A stretch of DNA of 64,000 nt from Cupriavidus pauculus (GCF_008693385.1 NZ_CP044065.1:1922001-1986000); one strand, 5' to 3'; positions 38,222 to 47,145 are shown, counted from the stretch's first letter. Notes: generated from the sequence alone by a model not told the origin. Made by a program: numbers and translations.

Positions 38222-39478
38222 TCAGGCCTCGCGCGTGAGCAGGAACTGCATGACGTCGGTGCGGCCTTCGTCGAAGCCCGCTTCGCAGTAGCAGAAGTAC
38301 AGATGCCAGAGCCGCAGGAAAGCCGCGTCGAAGCCCTGCGCGGAGACATCGTCGCGCCGCGCCTGGAACGCGTGGCGCCAGCGCCGAAGCGTCTCCGCGT
38401 AGTCGGGACCGAAGGCCAGCACGCTGCGCGCCGTCAGCCCGGCCCGCGCCGCGACGCGCGATAGCCGCTCGGGGCTCGGCAGCATGCCGCCCGGGAAAAT
38501 GAATTCGCGAATGAAATCGCTGCTGGCGCGATACGCGTCGAAATGCGCATCGGCGATCGTGATGGTCTGGATCACGGCCCGGCCGCCGGGACGCAGGCAG
38601 GCGCGAACGATGTCGAAGTACTTGCGCCAGTAGGCCTCGCCGACGGCTTCGAACATCTCGATCGAGACAACCGCGTCATAGTGGTCGCCGCGCGCGGGGA
38701 GGTCGCGGTAGTCGCACAATGCCAGATCGATATGGCCACCGATATGGCCGCCAATATCGCCACCGATGCCCGCCTGCGCGACACGCTCGCGCGCCAGCGC
38801 CAGTTGCGCGTTCGAGATCGTGACGCCATGCACGTGAATGCCGCGGCGTGCCGCGTGCATCGCGAAGCCGCCCCACCCGCAGCCGATCTCGAGCACGCGC
38901 ATGCCGGGCCGCAGTTGCAGCGTGTCGACGATATGGGCGTACTTGGCCTCCTGCGCGTCGTGCAGCGTCCGGCCGGAATCGCCGTCGAACAGCGCCGCGG
39001 AGTAGGACCACGTGTCGTCCAGCCACAGCGCGTAGAAGGGATTGCCGAGGTCGTAGTGCGCATGGATATTGCGGCGGCTGCCGCGCGGCGTATTCCGGCG
39101 CAGCAGATGGCGCAGCTGATACCAGCGGCGGGACAGCCATGTGCCGACGATCGTGCGCGGCAGCACGGACTGGTTGCGCATGGCCAGGCGCAGCAGCGCC
39201 GTGACGTCGGGACTATCGACCCACTCGTCCCGCCACGCCTCGGCAAAGCCGATGTCCCCGGCACGCAGGATCTTGCCGCAGGCGCGCCAGTCCCGCAGCG
39301 TGAGCCGCGCCCCGGGCGCGGCATGCGGATCCCCGAAGATCGTCTCGCGGCCGTCGGGCAGCGTGACCACGAGGTGCCCGATGGTCAGGCGACTGAGCAT
39401 GGCCAGGAATGCGCCGGCGGCGATCGGCATGTCGCCGAGGCGAGACTGCACGCGGAGGCCGGAGGAGGAACGGTTCAT
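38222..39478 (-). CDS. Cyclopropane-fatty-acyl-phospholipid synthase-family methyltransferase
   Basis: A 418-residue SAM-dependent enzyme that methylates the double bond of membrane phospholipid acyl chains. The N-terminal lipid-binding part is followed by IHAHYDLGNPFYALWLDD, the SAM motif VLEIGCGWGGFAMHAA, DAVVSIEMFEAVGE with the catalytic Glu, and FIFPGGMLPS. All landmarks are intact. A short glycine-rich insert (GIGGDIGGHIGGHI) is unusual. Its stop lies two bases from the next gene's start. Third gene of the operon after the FAD oxidoreductase and DUF1365. Confidence 0.92.
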   Translation of the reverse strand: MNRSSSGLRVQSRLGDMPIAAGAFLAMLSRLTIGHLVVTLPDGRETIFGDPHAAPGARLTLRDWRACGKILRAGDIGFAEAWRDEWVDSPDVTALLRLAMRNQSVLPRTIVGTWLSRRWYQLRHLLRRNTPRGSRRNIHAHYDLGNPFYALWLDDTWSYSAALFDGDSGRTLHDAQEAKYAHIVDTLQLRPGMRVLEIGCGWGGFAMHAARRGIHVHGVTISNAQLALARERVAQAGIGGDIGGHIGGHIDLALCDYRDLPARGDHYDAVVSIEMFEAVGEAYWRKYFDIVRACLRPGGRAVIQTITIADAHFDAYRASSDFIREFIFPGGMLPSPERLSRVAARAGLTARSVLAFGPDYAETLRRWRHAFQARRDDVSAQGFDAAFLRLWHLYFCYCEAGFDEGRTDVMQFLLTREA

Positions 39479-40359
39479 GGGCGGATATCGTTGGGCAGGA
39501 GATCGGACAGGGGTTCGGCTGCGGAAGCTGGCGCGGATAGGGGCGCCGTCGGGGGCATGGCGGCCATCGCGGCCTCGGGATGCGCGGGCGGCGCGGCGCG
39601 CGATGCGGGCGGCTCGCTGCCATGGAACGGCACACCGCGCACCCACAGCCGCAAAGCCTGCCAATGGATGCGCGCCGTGACGGACAGCGTCACCCAGGGC
39701 TGCCGCAGCAGCGCGGCAAACATCGCGCCACCGGTCAGCGGGCGCTTCCATCCGGCAATCGACGTGCGGAGCAGCAGCCCGTCATCGTCGAAGTAATCGA
39801 TTCCGACGAAGGACGTATCGGCCGTCTCGCGCAGATGAAACCCGTAGTGTCCGCGCACGTCGTTGAACGGCGACACATGCAGGCACTTGCGCGTGGCGAG
39901 CACGGTCGACTCGTCGATCGGTCCCAGATTCGGCGCCGTGACGAGGTAAGCGTGCCGTCCGCCGAACGTGTTGGTCACCTCGGCGACCAGCGCGCGCAAC
40001 GCGCCATCGCGATCGTGGCAATACCAGAAGCTGACCGGATTGAACGCATACCCGAAGATGCGCGGAAACGTCTGCAGCCAGATCTCGCCGTCCTCCGGCA
40101 GCCCCGCCTCACGCAGCCCCGCCTCACGCAGGCGCGCGCGCATCCAGGTTGCGAGGTCGGTACCATCGCGCGGGCCATAGTCGGCCGTGCGCAGGCTCAC
40201 GATGCGCGCGCGGTTCACGCCGAACCACCAGCGCTCGAGCCCGGGCAACGCATCGAGATTCACGCGCAGGCAGAACACCGGATAGACGAAGCGGTTCCGC
40301 ACCGGCCGCAGGCGGTCGTGCATCACGCGGGAGGCAAGGAGCCATGCGATGGGCGTCAT
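39475..40359 (-). CDS. DUF1365 domain-containing protein
   Basis: A 294-residue DUF1365 protein: ASRVMHDRLRPVRNRFVYPVFCL at the start, then YAFNPVSFWYCHD, and CLHVSPFNDVRGHY. The family is almost always next to an FAD oxidoreductase and Cfa-like methyltransferase and is needed for modified fatty acids in related systems, though its reaction is unknown. The start at 40359 overlaps the FAD oxidoreductase stop. A 15-base direct duplication gives LREAGLREAG near residue 80. Confidence 0.9.
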   Translation of the reverse strand: MTPIAWLLASRVMHDRLRPVRNRFVYPVFCLRVNLDALPGLERWWFGVNRARIVSLRTADYGPRDGTDLATWMRARLREAGLREAGLPEDGEIWLQTFPRIFGYAFNPVSFWYCHDRDGALRALVAEVTNTFGGRHAYLVTAPNLGPIDESTVLATRKCLHVSPFNDVRGHYGFHLRETADTSFVGIDYFDDDGLLLRTSIAGWKRPLTGGAMFAALLRQPWVTLSVTARIHWQALRLWVRGVPFHGSEPPASRAAPPAHPEAAMAAMPPTAPLSAPASAAEPLSDLLPNDIRP

Positions 40360-41648
40360 AGCCGTGCCCACGCAGGCAGCAGGCCGAAGTCATCGACCAC
40401 GCGCAGTGCGGATTTCAGGCCGTCTTCATGGAACCCATAACCGGTCCATGCCCCCGCGTACCACGTACGGCGCTCGCCCTGCAATGCGGGCAACGCGCGC
40501 TGGGCGGCGATCGCCTGCAGGTCGAATAGCGGATGCTGATAGTGGAAGCGGCGCAGCTCCGTGCCCGGCGCGGGCTCGCGGAATGCGTTGAGCGTGACGA
40601 CCACCGGCGTTCGGAACGGCAGCGGCTGCAGCTGGTTCACGAGATAACTGACGCAGACCGCGCGCGAGGACGCGTCGCGCTGGCCGCCCAGGTAGTTCCA
40701 GGCGGACCACACGCGCTGCCGCCGCGGCAGCAGCGTGGGGTCGGTATGGAGGATGGCGACGTTCGGCGCGTAGCGCACGGCGCCGAGCACCTCGCGCTCC
40801 GCGTCGCTCGCATCGGCCAGCATGCGGAGCGTGTCGGGCGCATGGGTGGCCATGACGATGGCATCGAACCTGGACGTCCCTTCGTCCGTCATCACGCTGA
40901 CGCCCTCCTCATCGCGCCGGATCGCGCGCACGGGCGTCCGCAGCCGGATGTCGCCGAGCTCGGCCGCGATGCGCCGCACGTAGGCACGACCGCCGCCGGC
41001 GACCGTGCGCCATTGCGGGCGGTTGGCGATCTGCAGCAGCGCGTGGTTCAGGCAGAACCGCAGGAACGTGGCCGCGGGAAAGCGCAGCACGTCGGCGGCG
41101 GCGCACGACCAGATCGCGGCGGCCATCGGCAACAGGTAGTGCTGCTGGAACGGCTGGCCATAATTGCCCGCCACGAGCAGGTCGCCAAGCGAGCAGTGCG
41201 TGGTCTCCGCATCCGCAAGGTGGCGCCGCGCAGCGCCGTTGAAACGGACGATGTCGCGCAGCATGCCGAGGAACGTCGGAGAGAACGCGTTACCGCGCTG
41301 GGCGAACACGGTGTTGAGGTTCGTGCCGGCCCATTCCATGCGGCCATGGTCCATCGACACCGAGAACGACATGTCGCTCGCATGGGAGGCTATGCCAAGC
41401 TCGTCGAACATGGCGATGAGGTTGGGGTAGGTGCGCTCGTTGAACACGAGGAAGCCCGTATCCACGGGCGCGGTGTGCCCATCGAGCGTGACGTCTACCG
41501 TGTTCGTATGCCCGCCCAGGTAGTCGCCTGCCTCGAACAGCGTGACGCGATGGCGACGCGACAGCAGCCATGCGCTGGCCAACCCTGAAATGCCGGCGCC
41601 CACAACCGCGACGCTTTGTCCCTGTTCTGTGCTTTTAAAGGCTCTCAC
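40356..41648 (-). CDS. FAD-dependent oxidoreductase (amine oxidase-like) of lipid-modification operon
   Basis: A 430-residue flavoprotein. The dinucleotide motif is VAVVGAGISGLASAW (about 13-27), then FEAGDYLGGHTNTVDV, DTGFLVFNERTYPNL, and a C-terminal FAD segment YAGAWTGYGFHEDGLKSA. This set belongs to the branch that, with a Cfa-like methyltransferase and DUF1365, is linked to membrane fatty acid desaturation or furan formation in alphaproteobacteria. It is first in the operon, and its promoter region holds a palindrome (41735-41748) shared with the divergent TetR gene. Confidence 0.9.
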   Translation of the reverse strand: MRAFKSTEQGQSVAVVGAGISGLASAWLLSRRHRVTLFEAGDYLGGHTNTVDVTLDGHTAPVDTGFLVFNERTYPNLIAMFDELGIASHASDMSFSVSMDHGRMEWAGTNLNTVFAQRGNAFSPTFLGMLRDIVRFNGAARRHLADAETTHCSLGDLLVAGNYGQPFQQHYLLPMAAAIWSCAAADVLRFPAATFLRFCLNHALLQIANRPQWRTVAGGGRAYVRRIAAELGDIRLRTPVRAIRRDEEGVSVMTDEGTSRFDAIVMATHAPDTLRMLADASDAEREVLGAVRYAPNVAILHTDPTLLPRRQRVWSAWNYLGGQRDASSRAVCVSYLVNQLQPLPFRTPVVVTLNAFREPAPGTELRRFHYQHPLFDLQAIAAQRALPALQGERRTWYAGAWTGYGFHEDGLKSALRVVDDFGLLPAWARL

Positions 41649-41734
41649 GACCCACCATCCTCTCTGCTTTTGTTCTTTCTGGCGCCCTTGGGCACTGCGA
41701 GTGCTAAGATGAGGCTACCGCTTCGGAAAGAAGA

Positions 41735-41748
41735 CTACTACATAGTAG
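41735..41748. promoter_or_regulatory. Palindromic operator candidate between FAD oxidoreductase and tetR
   Basis: CTACTA-CA-TAGTAG, a perfect palindrome 12 bases before the TetR start codon and in the shared region with the divergent nine-gene operon. It is likely the binding site of that TetR; the surrounding bases add weak extra symmetry. Confidence 0.55.
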
Positions 41749-41760
41749 CGAGATTTACTA

Positions 41761-42384
41761 ATGAGTATTTTCGGCAGGCTCAATTTCAAGGATCAGGCGT
41801 TTCAATTGCGCGAGGACGCGATCCTCGACGCGGCGACGCGCATCCTGGCTGGCAAGGGGTTCGATCTGATGACCATGGACGACGTGGCCACGGAGGTCGG
41901 CATTTCCAAACCGAGTCTCTACAAGCACTTCAAGTCGAAAGATGCGCTGGTGGGCGCGGCGATGATCCGCCTGATCGACGGAGCGCTGTCGTTCCTCGAG
42001 GAACTGCCGGCCGATCTCGATGCGGTGGGACGCCTGCGGGCGTTGCTGGAGTGGGCGCTGCGCGTGCGGCTTCAGGGAGGGCTGCCGTTCCTGCCCTCGA
42101 CGAGTCCCGGTGTGCGGGACATGCTCACGCGCAACCTGGGCTATGTCACGCGGGTGCTGAAACTGAACGGCCAGTTGAAGGGACTCGTCGCCAAGGCAAA
42201 GGCGGCCGGCGCGCTCGACGCGAGCCTGCCCGACGACGTGATCCTGTTCAGCTATTACTCACGGACCTGCGATCCGGCAGTGGAGTACCTCCGGATCTAT
42301 GCGAAGCTCGACGACGAGGCCATCGTCTCGCACATGCTGGACGTGTGCTTCGGCGGTATCGGCGCCGTAAAGCGGGCGCCGTAA
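41761..42384 (+). CDS. TetR-family transcriptional regulator
   Basis: A 207-residue regulator: an N-terminal helix-turn-helix (DDVATEVGISKPSLYKHF, about 41-58) and a ligand domain of the TetR_C_11-like group. It is divergent from the FAD oxidoreductase operon, and the shared 112-base region contains one clear palindrome. In other genomes such lipid operons are controlled by ECF sigma factor and anti-sigma ChrR; here no such pair is in view, so TetR control is proposed. The stop lies in a short tandem repeat of GGCGCCGTAAAGCG. Confidence 0.9.
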   Translation: MSIFGRLNFKDQAFQLREDAILDAATRILAGKGFDLMTMDDVATEVGISKPSLYKHFKSKDALVGAAMIRLIDGALSFLEELPADLDAVGRLRALLEWALRVRLQGGLPFLPSTSPGVRDMLTRNLGYVTRVLKLNGQLKGLVAKAKAAGALDASLPDDVILFSYYSRTCDPAVEYLRIYAKLDDEAIVSHMLDVCFGGIGAVKRAP

Positions 42385-42546
42385 AGCGCGCTCGATAGCT
42401 GACCGCCCTGCTCGGCCAGCAGGCGCTGGTTCTCCGTGGTCTGTTCTTCGGTAGAGACAGGCGCGGCCCTTGGTGCGGACGCTTATCGGCGCGTGAGGTG
42501 CCTGGGGACACGGCGGCGAATGTGTACGTACCGGAAACCCGCGCCC

Positions 42547-42585
42547 AAAAAACAAAACCCCGGAAGACCGCGATCTTCCGGGGTT
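42547..42585 (-). terminator. Rho-independent terminator, minus-strand orientation
   Basis: A 12-base perfect stem AACCCCGGAAGA / TCTTCCGGGGTT with a six-base loop. On the minus strand it runs into a T-rich tract (42547-42557). No minus-strand gene ends here now, which suggests its gene was lost. Confidence 0.75.
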
Positions 42586-42656
42586 CGCCGCCATTACTCC
42601 CTCGTACAGGCTCGCCGGACAATGCACCCATGGTGATGCGCATATTCCGGTAGCCA

Positions 42657-43115
42657 TTGATGGGCCCGTGCGTGACAGTTTCCCAGCGAGATGGTGGATG
42701 CACGTTTGAGCGGGGACTCTATCGGGTTCTGCGACTCACAGACGTTCCGAAAGTGAAGATGCTGGTCGACGCGGGATTCCCGTTCTTGGCAAGACGAATC
42801 CTGCCGTTTTCTACTGACTGGCTCGGCCGCGTTTTCGCCGCTGACGCCGGCAGGCTCGACAGATGGGAGCCGATGGTGCTTATGCTGGAGCCCGGGACAG
42901 GGGAAGCGCTAGAGATCCCTTGCACCATTAAGAGCTTCCACGACCGCGAGCTGATCGAAAATAGGGATGCCGCACTTGCTGCCACGCCAAAGTCCTGCCA
43001 GCGGTCCTTCACCCAACTCGGCGCAGTCGTCCGAGGACGGCCAGGAGCGGCCGTTCAATCGCCCAATGAAAATGGCAAGTGTGTGTTGTTTGCGCGACAC
43101 CCCTCGTCAGCATAG
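42657..43115 (+). pseudogene. Remnant of immunity-type protein (WLG...EPGTGE...FH family)
   Basis: The middle of this frame (about 42718-42985) reads FSTDWLGRVFAADAG, VLMLEPGTGEALEIP and SFHDRELIENRDAAL. That pattern is known from immunity-type proteins of polymorphic toxin or type VI secretion systems. Both ends are unlike the family: the N-terminal domain is lacking and the frame continues into unrelated Ser/Pro-rich codons. No clear ribosome site. It is best seen as a decayed immunity gene; the family link rests on motif memory. Confidence 0.5.
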
Positions 43116-43125
43116 GGGGAGCGGC

Positions 43126-43773
43126 GTGGCGGTTTTGCTAAATTCCCTGCCACGTGAGCCAGCGACACATTCCTCCGCGGGACCAAGCAACAAAAAACTC
43201 GTTCATCTCCCCCTGAGGTATATCAACCTTCCAATCGCGAGCGAGGTTCCGCTCGTAGCGCCCGCTGATTCGTGCTGCAACTGCGGATCCATATCGAAGA
43301 TCAGCCCGATGGCTACGGACCTGCGCCGCATGCCTTTGATGGGACTGGCCGGCACCGAGATTACGGTGGTGCTTCCGTTCCCCTATTGCGACGTGTGTGC
43401 CGTTACAGCGCGCCGGCGGAGGCCATCTCCGCTCGGGGTCATGGCCATTACTTGCTTGTTATCGCTTTGCTTCGGAATGACCTGGCTTTTCTTCGGCCCT
43501 CTACTTTCGGAAGCAATGACAACGTATGTCCTTGGTCCGATTGTCGTTAGCATGAGTTTGGCCTTAGTAGTGATCTACTATCGCCTGCGTAAGCCGAACT
43601 CTGGTCAGACCAGCTACTACCAGCCTGTGAAACTCAAACATACAGGCCACAAGTGGCCAGCGGATATTAGCGGGCTCGAATTGGCATTCACGAACCACGC
43701 ATACGCAACTGCCTTTGCTACTGCGAACCAAGCTGCGATCGCGGTCAAGAAGCTGAAGGTCTCTCTCGAGTGA
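43126..43773 (+). CDS. Membrane protein with zinc-ribbon-like cysteines, unknown function
   Basis: A 215-residue protein starting at GTG with a strong AGGGGGAG site. Residues 45-92 contain SCCNCGS and PFPYCDVC, a likely four-cysteine metal site. Two membrane helices follow (LGVMAITCLLSLCFGMTWLF and YVLGPIVVSMSLALVVIYY, about 103-155), then a soluble end. GC content is clearly lower than the genome. It is followed by another orphan gene and preceded by an immunity-like remnant, so an accessory toxin-related origin is possible. I do not recognise a named family. Confidence 0.65.
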   Translation: MAVLLNSLPREPATHSSAGPSNKKLVHLPLRYINLPIASEVPLVAPADSCCNCGSISKISPMATDLRRMPLMGLAGTEITVVLPFPYCDVCAVTARRRRPSPLGVMAITCLLSLCFGMTWLFFGPLLSEAMTTYVLGPIVVSMSLALVVIYYRLRKPNSGQTSYYQPVKLKHTGHKWPADISGLELAFTNHAYATAFATANQAAIAVKKLKVSLE

Positions 43774-43951
43774 CGTCTTCGGTGATGTTGTCCGAAGTCG
43801 AGCGTCCGGCGGTCCGCCATCGGCTCAGCCTCGTGGGCCGAGGCCAGCAAATAGCAGTCGCCCGGTACACCTCTGCCCGAGGTGCAACGCTCGCCAGCCA
43901 AGCGAACGGTATCTTTTCCCTGTCTTTCGAACAGAGGTTTAGGAGTGGGAT
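43774..43951. other. Short intergenic region
   Basis: A 61-codon open frame (43770-43955) overlaps both neighbours but has no ribosome site or family resemblance. The bases are higher in GC than either flanking gene, and may be a remnant of inserted DNA. Confidence 0.4.
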
Positions 43952-44461
43952 ATGAAATTCAGTTACTCGTTTACGATTACGGCCCCGCCCGCACCGCCAA
44001 AAAAATCACCGGAGAAGCTCATTGAGTATTCTTACAGTGAATTCCTTCTTGATCTGCCTGAGCATTGGGAGCAGATGGGCACATCCGAAGATGCCTCCCT
44101 GACTTGGCAATCTGACGTTGACGGTGCGGCGATTACTGTAAGTTGCGATTTTTACGAAGTGCCAAACGAAAAATTTTCTAAATTGGCTGAAGTATGCCTG
44201 CATGCACGGCATGAAGCCATGGCAGTGCAAGCACCAGGTCAAGTAACGGTGCTGTCCCGAAGTGTCAAACCATACTCTGGAGGCGGCGGGCTGGAGATGA
44301 GCTACTCGGCTCAGATTCCCGGCAGCACCTATCTTTACTTGGGCTATGTAACATCGAGAAAGGTCTTCAACTTTGCTCTTACCTATGGCCCGGACAGGTT
44401 TGCCGCGGCTAACCTGTACAACCTCATCATGAAAGAACGTCTGCGCGTCAAGATTCCTTGA
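43952..44461 (+). CDS. Hypothetical protein, DcrB-like
   Basis: A 169-residue protein with an AGGAG site. It has a beta-rich pattern (YSYSEFLLDLPEHWEQMG, then SLTWQSDVDGAAITVSCDF, with a C-terminal AANLYNLIMKERLRVKIP helix), like the DcrB/DUF1795 fold that accompanies Rhs and VgrG toxins. There is no signal peptide. GC is low for this window. With the preceding gene it forms a small orphan accessory pair. Role unknown; chaperone or immunity to a toxin is one option. Confidence 0.6.
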   Translation: MKFSYSFTITAPPAPPKKSPEKLIEYSYSEFLLDLPEHWEQMGTSEDASLTWQSDVDGAAITVSCDFYEVPNEKFSKLAEVCLHARHEAMAVQAPGQVTVLSRSVKPYSGGGGLEMSYSAQIPGSTYLYLGYVTSRKVFNFALTYGPDRFAAANLYNLIMKERLRVKIP

Positions 44462-44887
44462 TGTCCAAAGCCGGATGCGAATCTGTCCAAGAGCGGCCAG
44501 AAGCGGTCATGTTAGGTCCGCACTCGATTGTATGCAATCGCCGTCGAAAGTACGCTTTGGGGGCGGTGTGCCCCAGGAGCGTCGGGCCATAGACGGTCGA
44601 ACCAACAAATGAGATTGTGATGGCACGCGGCCACGTGATGTCGTTCGGATATCCGCGATGCCAACAAGATCAGCCACTTATACGGCGCCTGCCGGGATTC
44701 CGTGACGGTCATTGCGATGACAAGTACCGATCTAGAGGGCCGCGCTCAGGTGGCGGTTCGCCGGGAGTGGAGCAGATACGGCTTTAGTCCCCAAAGTTTG
44801 AAAGCACAAAACGGAGTGCGCGGAGCGGGTTGCCTTCTTAAACTTGCGGTAGTTTGCTATCTACCACCAGGAAACGAGGATCCGTTC
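44462..44887. other. Intergenic region before SnoaL-like gene
   Basis: Nothing recognised. It contains only short frames on either strand without family resemblance and must include the promoter of the next gene. Composition is lower in GC than the core genome, as in the neighbouring genes. Confidence 0.5.
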
Positions 44888-45295
44888 ATGTCACCCTATT
44901 CCCTGTCCACAACGCCAGAAGGCATTGTTGATTCGCTGCTTGCCCACATCAACTCCCTAAATGTGGACGTAATGCTCGAGTTTTACGATCCCGAAGGGAT
45001 GCTAATCGACGCGGCAGGTGTACCGCAGATCGGACGCGAGGCCATTGCCGTGGAACTGGAGAAGTATTTCCAGCTCGGCCTGAAGATGCAAATTGTCCAA
45101 AGGCATCTGTTCGTGGCAGGCGACATTGCTTCACTTGTACTCGACTGGTCTCTCATTGGAAAGGCGCTCGACGGCCAAACCGTGCATATGGTGGCCACTG
45201 CGAATGACATTGCACGCCGTGGAGCAGACGGCTACTGGCGGTACCTGATCGACAATCCGTTCGGAACGCAATTGCGCATGCTGGGCGCAGCTTGA
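44888..45295 (+). CDS. SnoaL-like/NTF2 fold protein
   Basis: A 135-residue protein: PEGIVDSLLAHINSLNVDVML at the start, then FYDPEGMLIDAAGVPQIGREA, the pattern of the DUF4440/SnoaL group of ring-handling or unknown proteins. ATG 44888 has GAGG upstream. It lies 13 bases before ada, so the two may be co-transcribed. Its relation to alkylation repair is not known. Confidence 0.75.
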   Translation: MSPYSLSTTPEGIVDSLLAHINSLNVDVMLEFYDPEGMLIDAAGVPQIGREAIAVELEKYFQLGLKMQIVQRHLFVAGDIASLVLDWSLIGKALDGQTVHMVATANDIARRGADGYWRYLIDNPFGTQLRMLGAA

Positions 45296-45308
45296 GATTC
45301 CGCCGTTC

Positions 45309-46442
45309 ATGAAGTCCAAACCGCCCGACCTAACCGAATCGATTGCTAGCATTGATTGTCGTTCCGATCTATCAGCCACCGCGCGCGATCCTCGCTGGCA
45401 GTTGGTGCTGAAGCGAGACGCGTCTGTGGACGGGCGGTTTTGGTGCTCCGTCAGCACCACGGGAGTGTATTGCCGTCCGTCTTGTCCGAGCCGACATGCG
45501 CGCCCGGAGCATGTACGCATACACGACACACTTGAAGAGGCTCGAGCGACGGGCTGTCGGCCTTGTCGCCGCTGCGACCCAGACGGTCCAACCCTGCGCA
45601 GTCGCAATGCCCGATTGGTTGCAGAGGTTTGTCGCATGATCGAACAGCGTATCGATCGGGACAATGCCGAACCAGCGTTGGCAACGCTAGCTGCGAACGT
45701 GAACAGAAGCACTCGTTACCTGCATCATCTCTTCAAATCACTCACGGGACTGACGCCCAAGGCCTATGCCGCAGCCCATCGCGCGATGAAGTTACGAGGC
45801 TCCCTGGAACATTCGGAAAGCGTGACCGAGTCTCTCTACGAGGCTGGGTTCAACTCGAGCGGTCGCTTCTACGAGAACGCGACTCGCATGCTGGGGATGA
45901 CGCCCACGAGCTATCGCGCGGGAGGCAAGAATGAAGAGATTCATTTCGCCTTGGGACAGTGCTCCCTAGGCGCAATCCTCGTGGCTGCCAGTCGCAAGGG
46001 AATCGTATCCATCCTTCTGGGCGATGATGCCGAAGCTCTCTTGCAAGGTTTGCAGGATCGCTTTCCTCAAGCCCATCTGATCGGTGCCGATCAAGAGTTT
46101 GAAGCGTTGGTGGCAAACGTCGTCGGTATGATCGAGCAGCCCGCTATCGACAAGAACCTCCCCCTCGATATTCGAGGCACCGCTTTCCAACAGCGTGTTT
46201 GGCAAGTGCTTCGCAAAATTCCGGTGGGAAGCACACTGAGCTATGCGCAGGTCGCGCGCCTCGTTGGAACTGACGTGTCGGAGCTTGATATTGCCAGCGC
46301 TTGCGCTGGCAACCCGCTAGCCGTTGCGATCCCTTGCCATCGCGTAGTCAGAACTGATGGAAGGTTTTGGGGCTATGCATGGGGCATTGACCGCAAGCAG
46401 GCGCTGCTTGACCGTGAACGTTGCACTCACGTGCAATCGTGA
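45309..46442 (+). CDS. ada: Ada: bifunctional methylphosphotriester/O6-methylguanine methyltransferase and regulator
   Basis: A 377-residue Ada protein with all three parts. The N-terminal zinc site and acceptor cysteine are in STTGVYCRPSCPSRHA plus GCRPCRRC. The AraC helix-turn-helix covers the middle (LATLAANVNRSTRYLHHLF and SSGRFYENATRMLGMTP). The C-terminal methyltransferase has AIPCHRVVR with the acceptor cysteine. It repairs alkylated DNA and, when methylated, activates its own gene and other alkylation genes. Base use resembles its lower-GC neighbours, so it may have come with them. Confidence 0.95.
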   Translation: MKSKPPDLTESIASIDCRSDLSATARDPRWQLVLKRDASVDGRFWCSVSTTGVYCRPSCPSRHARPEHVRIHDTLEEARATGCRPCRRCDPDGPTLRSRNARLVAEVCRMIEQRIDRDNAEPALATLAANVNRSTRYLHHLFKSLTGLTPKAYAAAHRAMKLRGSLEHSESVTESLYEAGFNSSGRFYENATRMLGMTPTSYRAGGKNEEIHFALGQCSLGAILVAASRKGIVSILLGDDAEALLQGLQDRFPQAHLIGADQEFEALVANVVGMIEQPAIDKNLPLDIRGTAFQQRVWQVLRKIPVGSTLSYAQVARLVGTDVSELDIASACAGNPLAVAIPCHRVVRTDGRFWGYAWGIDRKQALLDRERCTHVQS

Positions 46443-46547
46443 GCGACGATAATCATGAACGATTGCCGTGCCTCCGGTTTGAAGCGTCCGGCATAACGCA
46501 GCCCAGAGAGGCTCGGCAAAACGATTTCAGGGTACGCGCCGCGTTAA

Positions 46548-46994
46548 TTACGCCACGGCAGCAACAGGCACCCGGAAAGGCGCACCGAGACGATTGAACG
46601 CGTTCATCGCGGCGATGGCGATCGTGAGGTCAACCAGGTCCTTCGGCGAAAATGCCGCCGCAGCAGCGGCATAGGCTTCATCCGATGCATGCGTTTCGCT
46701 GACACGCGTGACTTCCTCAGACCAGGCCAGCGCGGCACGCTCCTGATCGGTGAACAAGTGCGCAACCTCATCCCACACTGGCACCAGCGTAATTTTGTCG
46801 ACGGACATGGTTTTTCTGAGATCGCGGCTATGCATGTCGATGCAATGCGCGCACCCGTTGATTTGCGAGACGCGGAGAAACACGAGGTGGACAAGTTCCT
46901 CGGGGAGATTCGTCTTCTTCGTGACGTAGTGGTGGATACCAAAAAGCGCCTTTGCGCCGTCCGGTGCGGTCTCTTGCCAGTTCATGCGGGTCAT
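46548..46994 (-). CDS. Carboxymuconolactone decarboxylase/AhpD-family protein
   Basis: A 148-residue helical protein with the redox pair C-A-H-C in INGCAHCIDMHSRDLR (about residues 47-62). This is the AhpD-like signature of alkylhydroperoxidase proteins that use a CxxC and a histidine. The remaining helices match (FSPKDLVDLTIAIAAMNAFNR). It is divergent from a MocR-type regulator, a frequent pairing, so the regulator probably controls it. Antioxidant role is likely. Confidence 0.9.
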   Translation of the reverse strand: MTRMNWQETAPDGAKALFGIHHYVTKKTNLPEELVHLVFLRVSQINGCAHCIDMHSRDLRKTMSVDKITLVPVWDEVAHLFTDQERAALAWSEEVTRVSETHASDEAYAAAAAAFSPKDLVDLTIAIAAMNAFNRLGAPFRVPVAAVA

Positions 46995-47145
46995 CTCGGT
47001 CCTTCTCCGTGGGTGATGCGAATAGTGTCGCCGTCGCGTCCAAGCCGCCTATCGACTTGCGCCGCGATCCATGTCATAACGCAACGTTACTCCGCTGGGC
47101 ATTAGAGAAACAGGCCCAAAAACTGGCGAAACGACTGGCCCAAAA

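Noticed and set aside
43770..43955. A 61-codon frame between two orphan genes
   Set aside because: It overlaps both neighbours, has no ribosome site and no recognisable sequence.
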